Positions 1-11,117 of a stretch of DNA of 64,000 bases are shown piece by piece. The DNA is taken from the NCBI RefSeq assembly GCF_024679245.1, contig NC_090179.1, positions 5,089,320 through 5,153,319 of the forward strand. The letters run 5' to 3'. This stretch comes from Pseudorasbora parva. Lineage: Eukaryota > Chordata > Actinopteri > Cypriniformes > Gobionidae. The notes under the pieces were generated by a model, which saw nothing but the letters and a program-made list of their open reading frames with translations, made no database searches and was not told where the DNA came from. The position numbers and the translations under genes are program-made. Positions within the stretch are counted from its first letter, which is position 1, and every line of letters begins with the position of its first letter.

Positions 1-28
1 TCGTCTCAAGTGTGCTTTTGTTCTGCAG

Positions 29-94
29 GTGGAGCGGGATGCCAAGGAAAATACTGCGGGAGGAGAAGAAAGTAAACGATCTCTTCAGATGTGA
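29..94 (+). CDS. possible terminal coding exon of an upstream gene (partial)
   Basis: A pyrimidine-rich tract ends in TTCTGCAG at 21-28, a good splice acceptor. After it a frame reads V-E-R-D-A-K-E-N-T-A-G-G-E-E-S-K-R-S-L-Q-M and stops at TGA 92-94. The peptide is hydrophilic and charged, as C-terminal tails often are, but it is too short to identify. A second frame (12-194) stays open longer, so the choice of frame is uncertain. It lies on the same strand as limk1, about 6.7 kb upstream. In human the gene before LIMK1 is ELN, whose C-terminus looks different. Treat as a hypothesis. Confidence 0.3.
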   Translation: MERDAKENTAGGEESKRSLQM

Positions 95-2214
95 AGTGAC
101 CTCAAGAAACATGGTGCTACTGCATGCTCTAGAATGTACTTTTGATACTCAAACAAACAATCCCATCATGCACAAGTGTTATGTTTTGTGTTGATAGTAA
201 ATATTTGTAACAAATCCAAAATCCATGAAACGTTTGGTGTTTTGTGGCATTAATTCCAATCCTGATTGTTTATGGCACATTCCATCATGTTACTGTTTCC
301 TGTTGTAGGGTTGCATATATAACCGGGTTCATTAGATATCAATGCTATTGTGTAAATGTAAAGGTTTTAAGCACCGACCTCTTCGTTTTGGAGTTCTGAG
401 ACCACCCGAAGCTCTTTTGTTCAGTTGCAGTCATGATTCTAGCTCTCTAGACTCTTAAAACAATGGCATTGCTTGCCATCATACGTAGTGTCTTGCCTGC
501 ACAAGATCTTTTCCCGTCCTTGCCGTTTCGAGTAAGTGAAAGCATTGAGCTCCAGGAGTCCTGTCATACTGCTGATTAAACTCTGGGTTGAAACACTTCA
601 CATCTGGCCGTGCTTCAGCTTAGCGGTTTGCTTGTTATTTTTGACCCTTCACCAGCTTTCTGTGCAGATGAGCCAGTCCCGTATGGGTGAATCCCCTCCA
701 CACACACACACAAAAAGAAAGAAAGAAAATTATGCCTATTTTTTGGAGACAATTAAGTAATCTTATTACAGTAATGCGTTCTGAGCTTTTACTTTTAAGG
801 GGTTGTTTTGTAATTATTTGTAATCATTAATTAAGCTCAATATTAATGTTATATTCTCATTACTGTAGTACAATCCTTTTTTATTTAATGTTCTTGACAT
901 ATTTTGTGAGATTCGCCCCGCTCATGAAGCATTAGCAAGCGTCTTTTGATTTGAGACACTCCACCCATGTTTTTATAAGTAGGCAATAATATGCATGCAA
1001 ATGCAGTTAAATACATTATGCGAAGAGAGCTTTGTGGATGGCTGAACGAACGCATCGCAACATTCATTCCTGCACACCGTGTGAAGTATGAAGAGCTTTG
1101 CTCTGATTATGCTAAGATCAAGCGGAACGACAGCTTGTGTCTAATATTAATCACCTTGTGGACATCTATTTTGGCATCTGTCCGGTGAAGGGAACAAACT
1201 GAAAGTAAACGTGTAAAATAGTAATCATTATGTACATTATGTATGTTTAAACCTGGAAGATTAACATGTGTGCTTATGTTTTTCCCTGGACCCGGGGACT
1301 ACAGGTGCTTCCATCATTTGACCGAGAATGTGTTTCTTTAATCATTGTGTATTCACATAGAATTAGTTTATATATATAAATACATACACAAATCATATGC
1401 GTACAGTAAGTTGGATCATTATCAACAGGTTACTTTGCCTAATGTTGTTTGTTTTGCACCATTTGAACTTGACATGTTGACCAATTATCAAGTTTGTACA
1501 CATCATATGACAATAATTTTTCTTTTTTTGCTTTAAATAGCTTATGCATTGTAGTCACTGTGGAACTTGCAAAACTGTGTGTGATATTTTAAGATGTGAG
1601 TGTATGTGTGTAGGTTATGTACGTAAATCCCCCCGAACTGTGTGTGTGTGTGTGTGTGTGTGTGTCTGTCCCAAAAGCCTCACTAGCCAATGTATTATCA
1701 AACATATAATGTGTCAGTTTTTGCTATATTTGGTTGATACTGTTTTTCGATCCATCTGGACACTTTATTATGTATTAATATACCTGGTGCTGTATTTGAC
1801 CTGCCTGTGAGCCCTACCAGGTCTTCTCTATTGTGCCGTAGGATTTCCATCTTATTTAAATAAAGGGGCGGGGCTATTGCACTTTTTCCACAACCTATAT
1901 TCTGACTAGTTCCCGGAAATCCCGGCATTTTACCTGCTCTAGTGAAAAAGGAAATAAAATATTTTAAATAAATATAACAAAAAGTGTCTCTTGGTATGCA
2001 TGATTGTGTCAAATGCTGAATACATGTTTTTCTGTTGTTGTCAAAGTATACTAAAGCACTGAGCCCCAAGAAACTGTGGCTTACAGTGATTTTAGGACAA
2101 CTAAGGGATGTTGTGTCTTCCCTAAATCCCCCTCATCTTTTCAGAAAACACTGCTTCATGGGATTGGTACTTTTATATTAAAGTTACAACATATACCTGC
2201 AAGCTTCCATAAAA
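95..2214. other. gene-less stretch, possible 3' UTR then intergenic DNA
   Basis: No convincing coding frame on either strand. If 29-94 is a last exon, its 3' UTR lies here. AATAAA occurs at 1953-1958, with another close behind. A (TG)n tract is listed separately. Confidence 0.4.
1639..1665. repeat. (TG)n microsatellite
   Basis: Uninterrupted TG dinucleotides, about 13 units. Confidence 0.9.
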
Positions 2215-3258
2215 TACAAGTGCTGGTCATATATCATCAAAAAGTTGATTTATTTCACTAATTCCATTCAAAAACTTGTATATTATACTCATTCACTGCA
2301 CACAGACTGATATATTTCAAATGTTTATTTCTGTTAATTTTGATGATTATAACTGACTACTAGGGAAAATCCCATATTCAGTACCTCAGAGAATTAGAAT
2401 ATTGTGAAAAGGTTCAATACTGAAGACACCTGGTGCCACGCTCTAATCAGCTAATAAACTCAAAACAACTGAAAAGGCCTCTAAATGGTCTCTCAGTCGA
2501 GTTCTGTAGGCTCCACAATCATGGGAAGACTGCTGACCTGACAGTTGTCCAAAAGATGACCATTGACACCTTGCACAAGGAGGGCAAGACACAAAAGATC
2601 ATTGCAAAAGAGGCTGGCTGTTCACAGAGCTCTGAGTCCTAGCACATTAATAGAGAGGTGAAGGGAAGGAAAAGGTTGTGGTAGAAAAAAGTGTACAAGC
2701 AATAGGGAAAACTGCACCCTATTGAGGAGAGGAGAGGATTGTGAAACAAAACCCATTCAAAAATGTGAGGGAGATTCACAAAGAGTGGACTGCAGCTGGA
2801 GTCAGCGCTTCAAGAACCACTGCGCACAGACGTGTGCGAGACATGGGTTTCAGCTGTCGCATTCCTTGTGTCAAGGTACTCTTGAACAACACACAGCATC
2901 AGAAGCGTGTCGCCTAGGCTAAAGACAAAAAAGACTGCTGAGTGGTCCAAAGTTATGATCTCTGATGAAACGTAAATTTTGCATTACCTTTGGAAATCAA
3001 GTTTTCTGGAGGAAGAGGAGAGGCACACAATCATAGTTCCTTGAGCTCCAGTGTAAAGTTTCTAGAGTCAGTGATGGTTTGGGCTGTCATGTCAAATGCT
3101 GGTGTTGGTCAACTGTGTTTTCTGAGGTCCAAGGTCAAGGCAGCCATATACCAGGAAGTTTTAGAGCACTTAGGGTACTTTTCATGTTCATACTTTTCAG
3201 TTGGCCAAGATTTCTTAAAATCATTTCTTTGTATTGGGATTTTCCTTAGTTGTCAATC
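2215..3258 (+). mobile_element. Tc1/mariner-like transposon, internally deleted and right-truncated
   Basis: The left end (GTGCTGGTCATATATCATC, from 2218) and the following AT-rich arm match a Tc1-like family common in fish genomes, as I recall it. The arm leads into a broken transposase frame. After about 3175 the sequence jumps to right-arm sequence (ACTTTTCAGTTGGCCAAGATT, around 3190), so the catalytic half of the transposase is missing. The right inverted repeat is cut off near 3258, where an unrelated repeat begins. The copy is non-autonomous and old. Confidence 0.75.
2433..3180 (+). pseudogene. Tc1-like transposase, broken (N-terminal half)
   Basis: The first frame (2433-2642) holds the paired-type helix-turn-helix of Tc1 transposases, visible as VVQKMTIDTLHKEGKTQKII followed by AKEAGCSQSS. 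It ends at a TAG at 2640. Homologous sequence continues in other frames (2722-2922 and 2990-3180), including a segment around the first catalytic Asp (text resembling SDES) that is disrupted. The DD34E C-terminal part is absent. It cannot encode a working transposase. Confidence 0.75.
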
Positions 3259-3565
3259 AGTGCCGTTTCTAGGCATAGGCAAACTAGGCGGTCGCCTAGG
3301 GCGCCAACAGCTGGGGGGCGCCAGTGAGCCCCCGCCCCAACAAGATTTTTTTAGTTATTTCATATATATTTTATTATTAATATTTCGTACTTTTGCTATT
3401 TCAAGGCATTATGATTAGTTGCGATTATTGGAGTGAAGTCGCCATGGTGATAGTGGCGCTACTGTAATGAAATGAGATCATGTAGAGGGCGGCAGGGAAC
3501 GTCGTCATCCGTGGCGTTGTAACGCTTGTGTCCGAGTGAAAAATGCGGTGTAGCGTCTGTGTCAC
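3259..3565. repeat. dispersed repeat fragment, family not recognised
   Basis: Begins abruptly at the truncated Tc1 end with a GC-rich motif (GGCGGTCGCCTAGGGCGCC, 3288-3306) that is partly self-complementary. AT-rich sequence follows. The abrupt joins on both sides suggest a repeat, but I cannot name it. Confidence 0.35.
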
Positions 3566-3753
3566 GAGTCAGTAGTGCTTCTGCATCCGGGTTGCCAGAT
3601 CTGCTTTAGTTACCACAACTGCATATCTACAAATGTTCCTGCTGATCCTGCAGCCGATTTGGCAACCTCGAGTCAGGGGGAGGGGGAGAAGAAATATACG
3701 CTCTAAAGAAAGTGATTGCAGTACCAGCTTTGGCCACAATCCTACATACACCT
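3566..3753 (-). mobile_element. TTAA-type element fragment, family G copy 1
   Basis: Reverse complement of the element at 49935. Shared segments include the pair of lines reading GGTTGCCAGAT and GGCAACC, and the end TTAAAGGTGTATGTAGGATT. Its terminal TTAA (3754-3757) is the same TTAA that starts the next element, so the two elements abut and share one target site. The other end is not present. Confidence 0.6.
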
Positions 3754-4034
3754 TTAAAGCTACACTGTGTGATATTTTCCCCCATCTAGCAGTATAAAGG
3801 TATATGACCATCCAGTGAATAATAGTTTCTGTTCCTCTCAATTTTAATTTCGTTTTAACTCCTACAGTGGCCCATTTAGTCCAAGATTAACATGGCAATC
3901 CCCCTCTTCACATTCGACACGGTGCCATCGAGTGTTAAAATGCGAAAAGCGAAGCTTGAATTTACGGTTATGTCCCTCTTTGGCAAATGTACTTTCAAGA
4001 TGGAGGGCCAGCATTCGAACCCCTCACACGTATG

Positions 4035-4475
4035 TGTCACGACCGGCTCCAAGCCGTGACAAATAAAATGGAGGACATAGTGGATTGGTAAGGTGAAGAA
4101 CAGAAGTATTTATTTAACATAAATAAGAAAATGTATATAACAATAAATCAATACAAAAAATAACTACAATCTCTGTCTGACAATAGGTGTTTAACAGTCA
4201 AACAGAAGCAAGTTCAAAATAATAAAAAAAAACATTACAAAGCAAACGGGAGCAAACAACTCTCAAGCCGCTCGCATGTTAGTGCCAGAATCCCTGTAGC
4301 TCTCTCAAGCTACCCGAAACCCCTCTCACTCTCAAAGGCTCAGCTTTAATAAGGGAAGAACCAGGTGCACATCCTTCACTCAATGAGTCTGCCCAGGTGC
4401 ACATCATTCTCTCAATGAGTCTCACAGCCACACCCACCGGTCCGTGACAGCAGGGGTAACGGGAGACCCGTCACA
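4035..4475. mobile_element. solo LTR inside copy A
   Basis: A 441-bp block starts TGTCACGACC and ends CCGTCACA (TG...CA ends). It is flanked by the 4-bp duplication TATG at 4031-4034 and 4476-4479. Copy B reads straight through at this point (CCGTATGTATTTTC, around 21538-21551), giving the empty site. No internal retroelement sequence is present, so this is best read as a solo LTR left by LTR-LTR recombination. Confidence 0.75.
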
Positions 4476-4547
4476 TATGTATTTTCAATGGCATATTATC
4501 AACTTACGAGAATACTTTATTACTTGAAAGAAGTAAATATACATTAA

Positions 4548-5563
4548 AGCAGCACTAGGTAACTTTTCAACCTTCATAATATATTTTCAAGACTCTTGTG
4601 ATGATAAATCGACTTACAATAGGTTGAATGACACGTCTGCCATAGCCTGACGGGGTCTGTATCGTTTTTAATCGTACTTTTAAACTTCGGGTTTCGGGTA
4701 GTAACCCGAGAACAAAAAGAACTACAAAATTCGACTGCTTTACGGCATATACGTCACTTCCACCAACACACACACTTCCTTACATTCGGACGTGCGAGCC
4801 CAACTTTGTTCGTCGGATAATATAGTCATGTCCGAAGCAGCAGAGACACATAAGAAAGAAAAGGTTTTGTTGGAGGAAAGCAATAAGAGGAAACGAGAAA
4901 GTGATGGGATTAAAGGCAGGACGAGGATCAACATGTGACCAGCGTTTGCTCGTCGGCGTGAGCTGAAGGAGGCGTGCCCGACCGATGCTGTCCTGCTTGT
5001 TACGGTGAGCTACCACTCAAACACTGAACTGAAGTATCATATAGATTCTGTAAAACGGTAACCAATAGACTACTATAATGACGCTGGCTTGTAAACGTGA
5101 GCATCGTGATTATTTGGCGTTTGAAAAAAATAAAACCCATGAAATGATATTCATATGACCTGCTGAAACATATGCCACTGACTGTACCTGGGATGAAGAC
5201 ATTTCACACGCGACGCCAGAAGAACACCTGCATGTGAACTCCTCCTGCAGTGTTCAGGGGAACTGTTAGTGCTGCACCGACCCGCGGGCCGCTTTTATGA
5301 AGTTATTTGGCCCGCACCGCACCACTGTATATGTTTTTACAACCCGCCCCACACCCGCGACCATTAAATAGACATACGGGGTCCGCGGGTTATGAGACGA
5401 CCCGCGCATCACTAGTTCAGGGCTATCAGGGCTGTCATGTCAACAAATGCACGTGCGATGGCATCCCCTGATGTAGGATTACAGAGCTTACGACAGTAGT
5501 TGAGGACATTATTTTTTCCCAACTGTAGGGGGACCCCGAGAGCAAAAGTTACCAAGTGCTGCT
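4548..5563. mobile_element. TTAA-flanked transposon C (TIR AGCAGCACTAGGTAACTTTT)
   Basis: TTAA at 4544-4547 and 5564-5567. The left end reads TTAAAGCAGCACTAGGTAAC and the right end is its inverse with one mismatch (GTTACCAAGTGCTGCTTTAA). Copy B at 21602-21620 has the uninterrupted empty site ACATTAATGAGCAC with a single TTAA. The element holds a small degenerate coding segment (4828-5004) and a GC-rich stretch (about 5268-5416, repeated CCGACCCGC motifs) that may be a smaller nested insertion. Confidence 0.85.
4828..5004 (+). pseudogene. degenerate small coding segment in element C
   Basis: ATG at 4828 opens a charged frame (starts MSEAAETHKK, with a KRKRES stretch) running to ...GRTRINM and a TGA at 4936. 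The same frame after the stop reads P-A-F-A-R-R-R-E-L-K ... T-D-A-V-L-L and then meets a donor-like GTGAGC at 5005. This is a decayed version of the R-I-N-I-G-x-A-F-x-R-W-R-E-L-K motif, also present, disrupted, in copy B. The function of this recurrent segment is unknown to me. Confidence 0.55.
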
Positions 5564-5645
5564 TTAATGAGCACATATATTTTTGAAAGAACTAAGTGTT
5601 TTTTAGCTAAGAATAAACTAAAAAAGTTACACAGTGTAGCTTTAA

Positions 5646-6489
5646 AGCATGTTTATCAGACATTCTGGAAGACACAACAAGTGAATAGGGAAAGAAATTA
5701 CAAATCAATATTCCTATGAAATTTTCATTTCATGTTGCACCATTAACACACTGATATGCTAATTAGACACCGTGTATAGATACATAGTCTTGAATGGGAA
5801 AATCCAAGTATGGCCATTTTACCCAGATATTGTACCCAGATATATTGAAGTAAAATGGTATATTAATGGATTTTGTTATATCTTTCATAACATAGTTGAG
5901 AATCATCTTTAAACAAAAACTTTTTTTTCCTATACATAAAATGTCATGTTATTTCATTTTTTTAAACAAGTCCTGGTGTCAACTGCATAACATAATATCA
6001 TAACATGAATAAAATATAATTTTTCCAAAAAAAAATCAATTTGTTTCATATGCTCTAAAGTTAAACTATGGAAGCCTGTTTTCGCCACCAAATAAAACAA
6101 ATAAAAAGAGTAATTACTTTTTTCTCACAGTTGCGAGTTATAAAGTCACAAATCTGAGCTATAAACTCGAAATTGCATGTTATGAAGTCACAATTCTGAC
6201 TTTATAACTAGCAATTATGGTAAAAATGACAAAATGTCAATATAATTACGCATAATTTACTAAAGAGTGTGACGGATACATTGTAAAAGAAGTTACATAC
6301 AAAATAATTATTTTTAAGCCCCAAATAAAATGTAGATATTTTAATAGGCTACATCATGCATTAATAAATCAAAACAGCCATTGTCACCATTGTCTTTTAA
6401 ATAATTGTAAGTTCTTGTATCAAAATGTAACAACATCAGTGTCACAAAGTATCCAAGTATAAACATATTTTGACTATGACCTCATTCCA
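5646..6489. other. AT-rich intergenic DNA upstream of limk1
   Basis: I see no gene or clear repeat boundary. Composition changes sharply to CpG-rich at about 6490. Confidence 0.5.
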
Positions 6490-6831
6490 GGGCGATTGTG
6501 AAAGCGCATGCGCAGACAACTCCCATTATTTTCCAGGGATAGCGTACAGTTGGCCCGTTTTCCTGGACTCCTACTACGGCGAAGGCTGCTGTCGTTCCTC
6601 GGGAAGTGCCCAGGCTCGTCCCACAATGCGCCAGCGGACTCACGCCTACATACAAGCTTAAAACCTCCAGCTAATCAGACAGCAGCGTGACGTGAGCCTC
6701 GGTAATATTCATGAGACGCGCGCCTTTCCCATAGTAGGTGCGTCACAGTGGCGGCAGCCTGGAGCAGCTGGCCGCATTTCTCCAGTCAGTCTGATCGCAG
6801 AGGGGAGTTTCTGTTGCGGTCCGAGGCTTGA
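6490..6831 (+). promoter_or_regulatory. limk1: limk1 promoter and 5' UTR region (CpG-rich, TATA-less)
   Basis: CpG density jumps relative to both flanks. GCGCATGCGC at 6504-6513 matches the NRF1 palindrome, and TGACGTGA at 6688-6695 resembles a CREB/ATF site. No TATA box lies in a sensible place. A TGA sits in frame directly before the ATG (6829-6831), so the limk1 frame cannot extend upstream. The transcription start cannot be placed from sequence alone. Confidence 0.6.
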
Positions 6832-6889
6832 ATGAGGTTGATGCTGCTCTGTTGCACCTGGAAGGACGAACGCATGGGAGAGGAGGAAG
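6832..6889 (+). CDS. limk1: limk1 coding exon 1
   Basis: Encodes MRLMLLCCTWKDERMGEEE plus one base of the next codon, then the donor GGTGAGT. It is nearly identical to the start of vertebrate LIMK1, including the LLCCTW and ERMGEE blocks. LIMK1 is a Ser/Thr kinase that phosphorylates and inactivates cofilin, stabilising actin filaments downstream of Rho/ROCK and Rac/PAK. An in-frame TGA immediately precedes the ATG, which fixes this start. The exon ends in phase 1, matching the acceptor at 22040. The leading hydrophobic stretch is a family feature of this isoform, not a cleaved signal peptide. Identification is by sequence recognition; no alignment was run. Fish can carry two limk1 copies, and I cannot say which this is. 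Confidence 0.9.
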
Positions 6890-8795
6890 GTGAGTCTGTC
6901 TGTGTCATGATAATAAAGAGTCTGGAGGAGCTGCGCATCTTCACCAGATGCTGATGCTGTGCCTGCGCGCCCACAACAACACGCTTCTTGATTACCACTA
7001 AATATGACACAAAATATCCGCTTTAAGGTGTGCTGCTACAGATGAGCTATTAAAGAAAGCGCACTTGTGTTCTGCTGAGTGTTTTCCGCACTGTCCTGCT
7101 GCAGTAACACACACACACACACACTAGTGCGGGAAATATTCACTCATTTAGGGCCTGAGTGTCTTTTCATCAAACAATCCTGTTCTTCATTTCTATCTCT
7201 CTTACTTACATCAGTTTAATTTAAAGAGCCAATATCAGGCTTTGTTGATATTGATACACAAACATTGTTGTGTTTAGTGGATGTGTACCATGGTATTAAG
7301 CACAGGGTTCCCAGTGACCGCGGGTGTTTCTAGCCCGTCTCTATCGGAATGATCAGGCCAGTATTGCTTCAATAAAGCTTATCAAAGTCTTAAACATTCT
7401 TAGAGATTTTAAGCCATTAAAGCGCGAAACGGCACGAAAGTAACTTAATTCGTAATTGGTACTCGCGGGCTGTGATAGATTGTGTGTGTGTGCGCGCCTG
7501 CAGAAAGCCACCTCTCAGACAGCACGCAAGTACACACAAAATGCTGTCTTGATGAGTATCTATGTCAACACAGTCGGTTGTGTCTTATGTGGACGAATAA
7601 TAAATAGAAAAATATCGGATGTGTCAATATAACGGATCCGTGCAGTAGGTCTTAAAGCGACAGGAGGCTCTTATACTTGCCAGGAACATCAAAAACATGG
7701 ATTTTAAAGTGTAGTATTAAGATTTCCAGGTTAAAACAACGCGCGTCTGTCCACTGAGTGTCTTAATGAAGACACCAAAATATTAATGACTTAAACTATA
7801 TAAATGTATCAGTGCAAAATGTTGCTACCTCAAATGATTTCAGTGAAATCCCATTGAAAATCCTTCTGGCGATTCAAGATAAAACATTTTTATTATAATG
7901 AATATTTTGTAATATGAGTGGAGAGTTGGAAATTCATCAGCCAGAAATGTGGGAATGTACAGTGATACTGTATTTATACTTTGACATGCTGTTCCAAAGG
8001 ACATCTGAAACTACACAACTAAACCAAAATGTCATGGAAGTTCAATAGCACTTTATTTTTAGTTACATTTTGCATATTATATGTGATGGTATTCTGGTAA
8101 ATGATTCATCTGCATCTGGTCCTCATGTGAGGGTGAGTATGTGACTGTGTGTATGGGATTACAGATAACTTCTGTTTGTGTGCGCGTGCGCGTGTGTGTG
8201 TGTGTGTGCGCGTGTGTGTGTGTGATAGACACTGATGTGTGATGATGTAGTGAATGTGGTTTGGTCTGTCAGACGCCACACGTCCGTCACTGATGTAGGG
8301 AGTCATCGACTCACTGTCTGTCACATTCAACACACACCACTGGTTTAGAAATAAGTAACACTCCTGCAAAGACACACTGCAGTTGACATAGGGATGCACA
8401 ACTCGAATGATAAAAATGTCAGTTTTTGATGACTGTAGTAAGACTGCTCAACATAACTCTGCAGTTTCACTGATCCCAGCTCTTCCTTCTGCTACAAACG
8501 GTGCAGAAAGACGCCGCTAGAGCCTACACACTCCATACACCACATTAAGAGTGTGGAAGATTAGTTTTTTATGAGAATTCATTTAGATATACTGCAGAAA
8601 GCTGCCTTTGCTAAGTCTTGAATGTTTATTTGACAGTTTTTTTGGATGCTGTGCTGTAGTAAGCGGTCCAATATCCGAGACGATGAAGAACAGAGAGTGT
8701 GTGTCAGGGAATCCTCACATCTCGTCATCACGTTCATTGTGAATGAACTGCAGTGAAGGTTCATTGGTGAAATGGGACACATTCACCACACCATC
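6890..8795. other. limk1 intron 1, proximal part
   Basis: Mostly unique-looking intron without coding frames. The first 700 bases remain moderately CpG-rich and could hold regulatory sites. A short (CA)n lies near 7110-7125. Confidence 0.6.
8174..8224. repeat. alternating TG/CG tract
   Basis: About 50 bases of alternating purine-pyrimidine, mixing TG and CG steps. This composition can adopt Z-DNA. It is inside limk1 intron 1. Confidence 0.8.
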
Positions 8796-8806
8796 ATTTA
8801 TCGTTC

Positions 8807-9044
8807 GGGGCGGCAGCGGCAGTGGTTCAGTGGTTCATGTAGATTGTCTACAAACCGAAAGGTTGGTGGTTCGATCCCTGGTTCCACCTGACCAAGTGTC
8901 AAGACACCTAACCCCAGCTGCTCCCGACGAGCTGGATGGCGCCTTACATGGCTGGCACCGCCGTCGGTGTGTGAATGTGAGGCAATATGTAAAGCGCTTT
9001 GGATGGCCGTAGGGTCTGATAAAAGCGCTATATAAATGCAGTCC
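8807..9044 (+). mobile_element. tRNA-derived SINE
   Basis: The head has RNA polymerase III boxes: A-box-like TGGTTCAGTGG at 8823-8833 and B-box GGTTCGATCCC at 8868-8878. The tail ends AAAGCGCTATATAAATGCAG, a 3' tail typical of fish SINEs that borrow a LINE end. The copy is flanked by an imperfect 11-bp duplication, ATTTATCGTTC (8796-8806) and ATTTACCGTTC (9045-9055), with one mismatch. It is a dispersed repeat, not a functional tRNA gene. Confidence 0.85.
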
Positions 9045-9055
9045 ATTTACCGTTC

Positions 9056-10575
9056 AGTATTAACAAAATGTGGTGACACTTTATTTTACAGTGTCCCTTT
9101 TACAAATCATGAGCTTATTATAGTTAAAAATTTAATTATGCAGAATTACAAACACATTCATATTACTCTATACTTTTTTTTCTCATAATAACAAGGGCAC
9201 CTTAAAAAAGTGTATCCACAAATGCAAAAAGCGGACTGACGCTCCTCACCTAAAGGACCTCATGGCATATGTTTGGCGTGTGTTTCTCTCAGTTCTGCGC
9301 ATGTCCAGTGTCCCCCTCAGTGAGGTCGATCCTGACACCCTGAGCTGATCTGTGTTTGCAAAAATGAAAACAGAATGGATTTTTTATGGTGATTGTATTT
9401 AGCATGAATAATTGATGAATTATTGATTGGTCGGCCCAAGAGGTCATGTGTTTCTCAAGTCTGCCACACATTTGGCTGCCGATCATCACTGGGCTGCATT
9501 GTGTTCATCCACATCTCTAGTTTCCGCTATTTATAATGACATTGTGTATAATAATCTGTAACTGCAAAGTTTAGTGAGATTTAATAAATCATTTATATTG
9601 GCATCATTTACATTTATCATAAATCTAAAAAAAAAATCTTAAAGATATACATGCATGCGTGTGTGTGTGTGTGTGTTTATACATAATAATTATACACAGT
9701 ACACTTGTATTATGTGAACAAAGTATTGTATGCTATTTATTGTTTGACAGCATTAATATTTTTTAATACTTTTTGTATTGTAGAGTGACAGTTTTCTATT
9801 TTTTTATATATTTATTCCATTTCATAACTGCTTCATTCGGTTCTGAATAAAGTTCAAGTCAGTTAGTAAAAGAACGGCTGACTAATTTAACACTTTAAAG
9901 AGAACACATTCCTTTGATTTTGTTTTTGGCTCTGTTAGGCTTTCATGATTGACTGTTCAAAAAACACATGACTTTTTCCATATTCCCCAGCTCCTCTTTT
10001 CCTAGTCTGTGTCAGTAATGCTCTGTCTAGTTCCTGTCTCTATGAAGCCCCTCCTTCTGAAAAGCACGGTGTGCTCTGATTGGTCAGCGGGAGCGGTGTG
10101 TTGTGATTGGTCAAAGCGTTTTGAGCGTGTTTGGGAAATGTCCCACCCCTTCCGATAACTACTGACTAACTCAACCCTGTAATGTGTTTATTCCTGGAAG
10201 AACTATGAGACTATGATGTCCATGTTTCAGAGAGTTCAGAAACACTGACACTGATAGAGAGAAGAACTCCCTGTGCTTTGGCTCTTTGCAGAGGTTTTTC
10301 ATGCGCGAAAAGCAACATTACCCTCTAATGCTGCATTCACACCAATGGGCAAATTCGAGTCTATCGTGTCTTGTTGGACACTTGAACATTTTGAATCCAT
10401 TCGCACGGATAAAGTGAATTGGACACATGAATAAATTGAGCGTTTGAAGCGAAAGACGCTCATTCAAGGTGCCCCAGGAGCTCAGCTCTCTCACTCCTGT
10501 ATGTAAATGACTCGGTGTTTCTCATCCGACACTTCACCATGTGACCGCAGCAAGCAGGCTTTGACTTCCTATGAG
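9056..10575. other. limk1 intron 1, unannotated stretch
   Basis: AT-rich intron with a short (GT)n near 9658-9677. No exon or clear transposon end found. The part from about 10330 has repeat-like text (GCATTCACACCAATGGGC), but I see no second end. Confidence 0.5.
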
Positions 10576-11117
10576 TAAGGGTGTTTTCACACTCGGTCCT
10601 TTTCAGGGGTCTGAGCGCGGTTTGCATGATTTTTGGCCCATACGTGAACACTCCTAACGATCTCAGACCGTTTTAAAGCGAACTGAGCCGAGAGCATCAC
10701 AGGAGGTGGTCTGGGTACGGTTCGATCTCATCTAATGGTACGGTTCACTAAAAACACGTAGTCTGAACACAAACCGCTCTGGCCTTACTTGATTTTTTCT
10801 GTTCGTGAATTCCAATGTAGTTTGGTCATCAGATGCCTCCGTACAAATCAGCTGTTCATCATGGCTGATTCTTCTGACAAATCTCTACGAATGATTCGTT
10901 CACAACATACACTTGTTTATTGCAATTTCAACCGCTTCCACACTGAGATGCAGCTGTGCGCCTTGCCAGTTTAAAATTGTGTTACGAGCGCCTAAAGCAC
11001 ATTTACAGAAGCCCGCTGTCACAGCGCGTGTACTAAATGGAATATTTAGCGTCTTAATGCATTTTTTTAAAGTGTCAAAACACACAAGTTTCACATAAAC
11101 AGCTGGTTTTGTCTTAA

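Larger units (their letters stand above)
3758..5641. mobile_element. TTAA-flanked transposon copy A (TIR AGCTACACTGTGT)
   Basis: Flanked by TTAA at 3754-3757 and 5642-5645. The left end reads TTAAAGCTACACTGTGTGAT and the right end is its inverse (ACACAGTGTAGCTTTAA). The left and right arms closely match copy B at 14081-21685. Copy A carries two later insertions (4035-4475 and 4548-5563) and lacks the internal coding part of copy B. TTAA duplication is known for the piggyBac and Kolobok superfamilies; with no transposase here I cannot choose between them. Confidence 0.8.

Noticed and set aside
5268..5416. Separate hAT element with GTTCAGGG duplication
   Set aside because: The possible duplication is offset from the inverted ends, so the boundaries are not consistent.
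8807..9044. Functional tRNA gene
   Set aside because: A and B boxes are present, but the 3' tail and flanking target duplication show a SINE.
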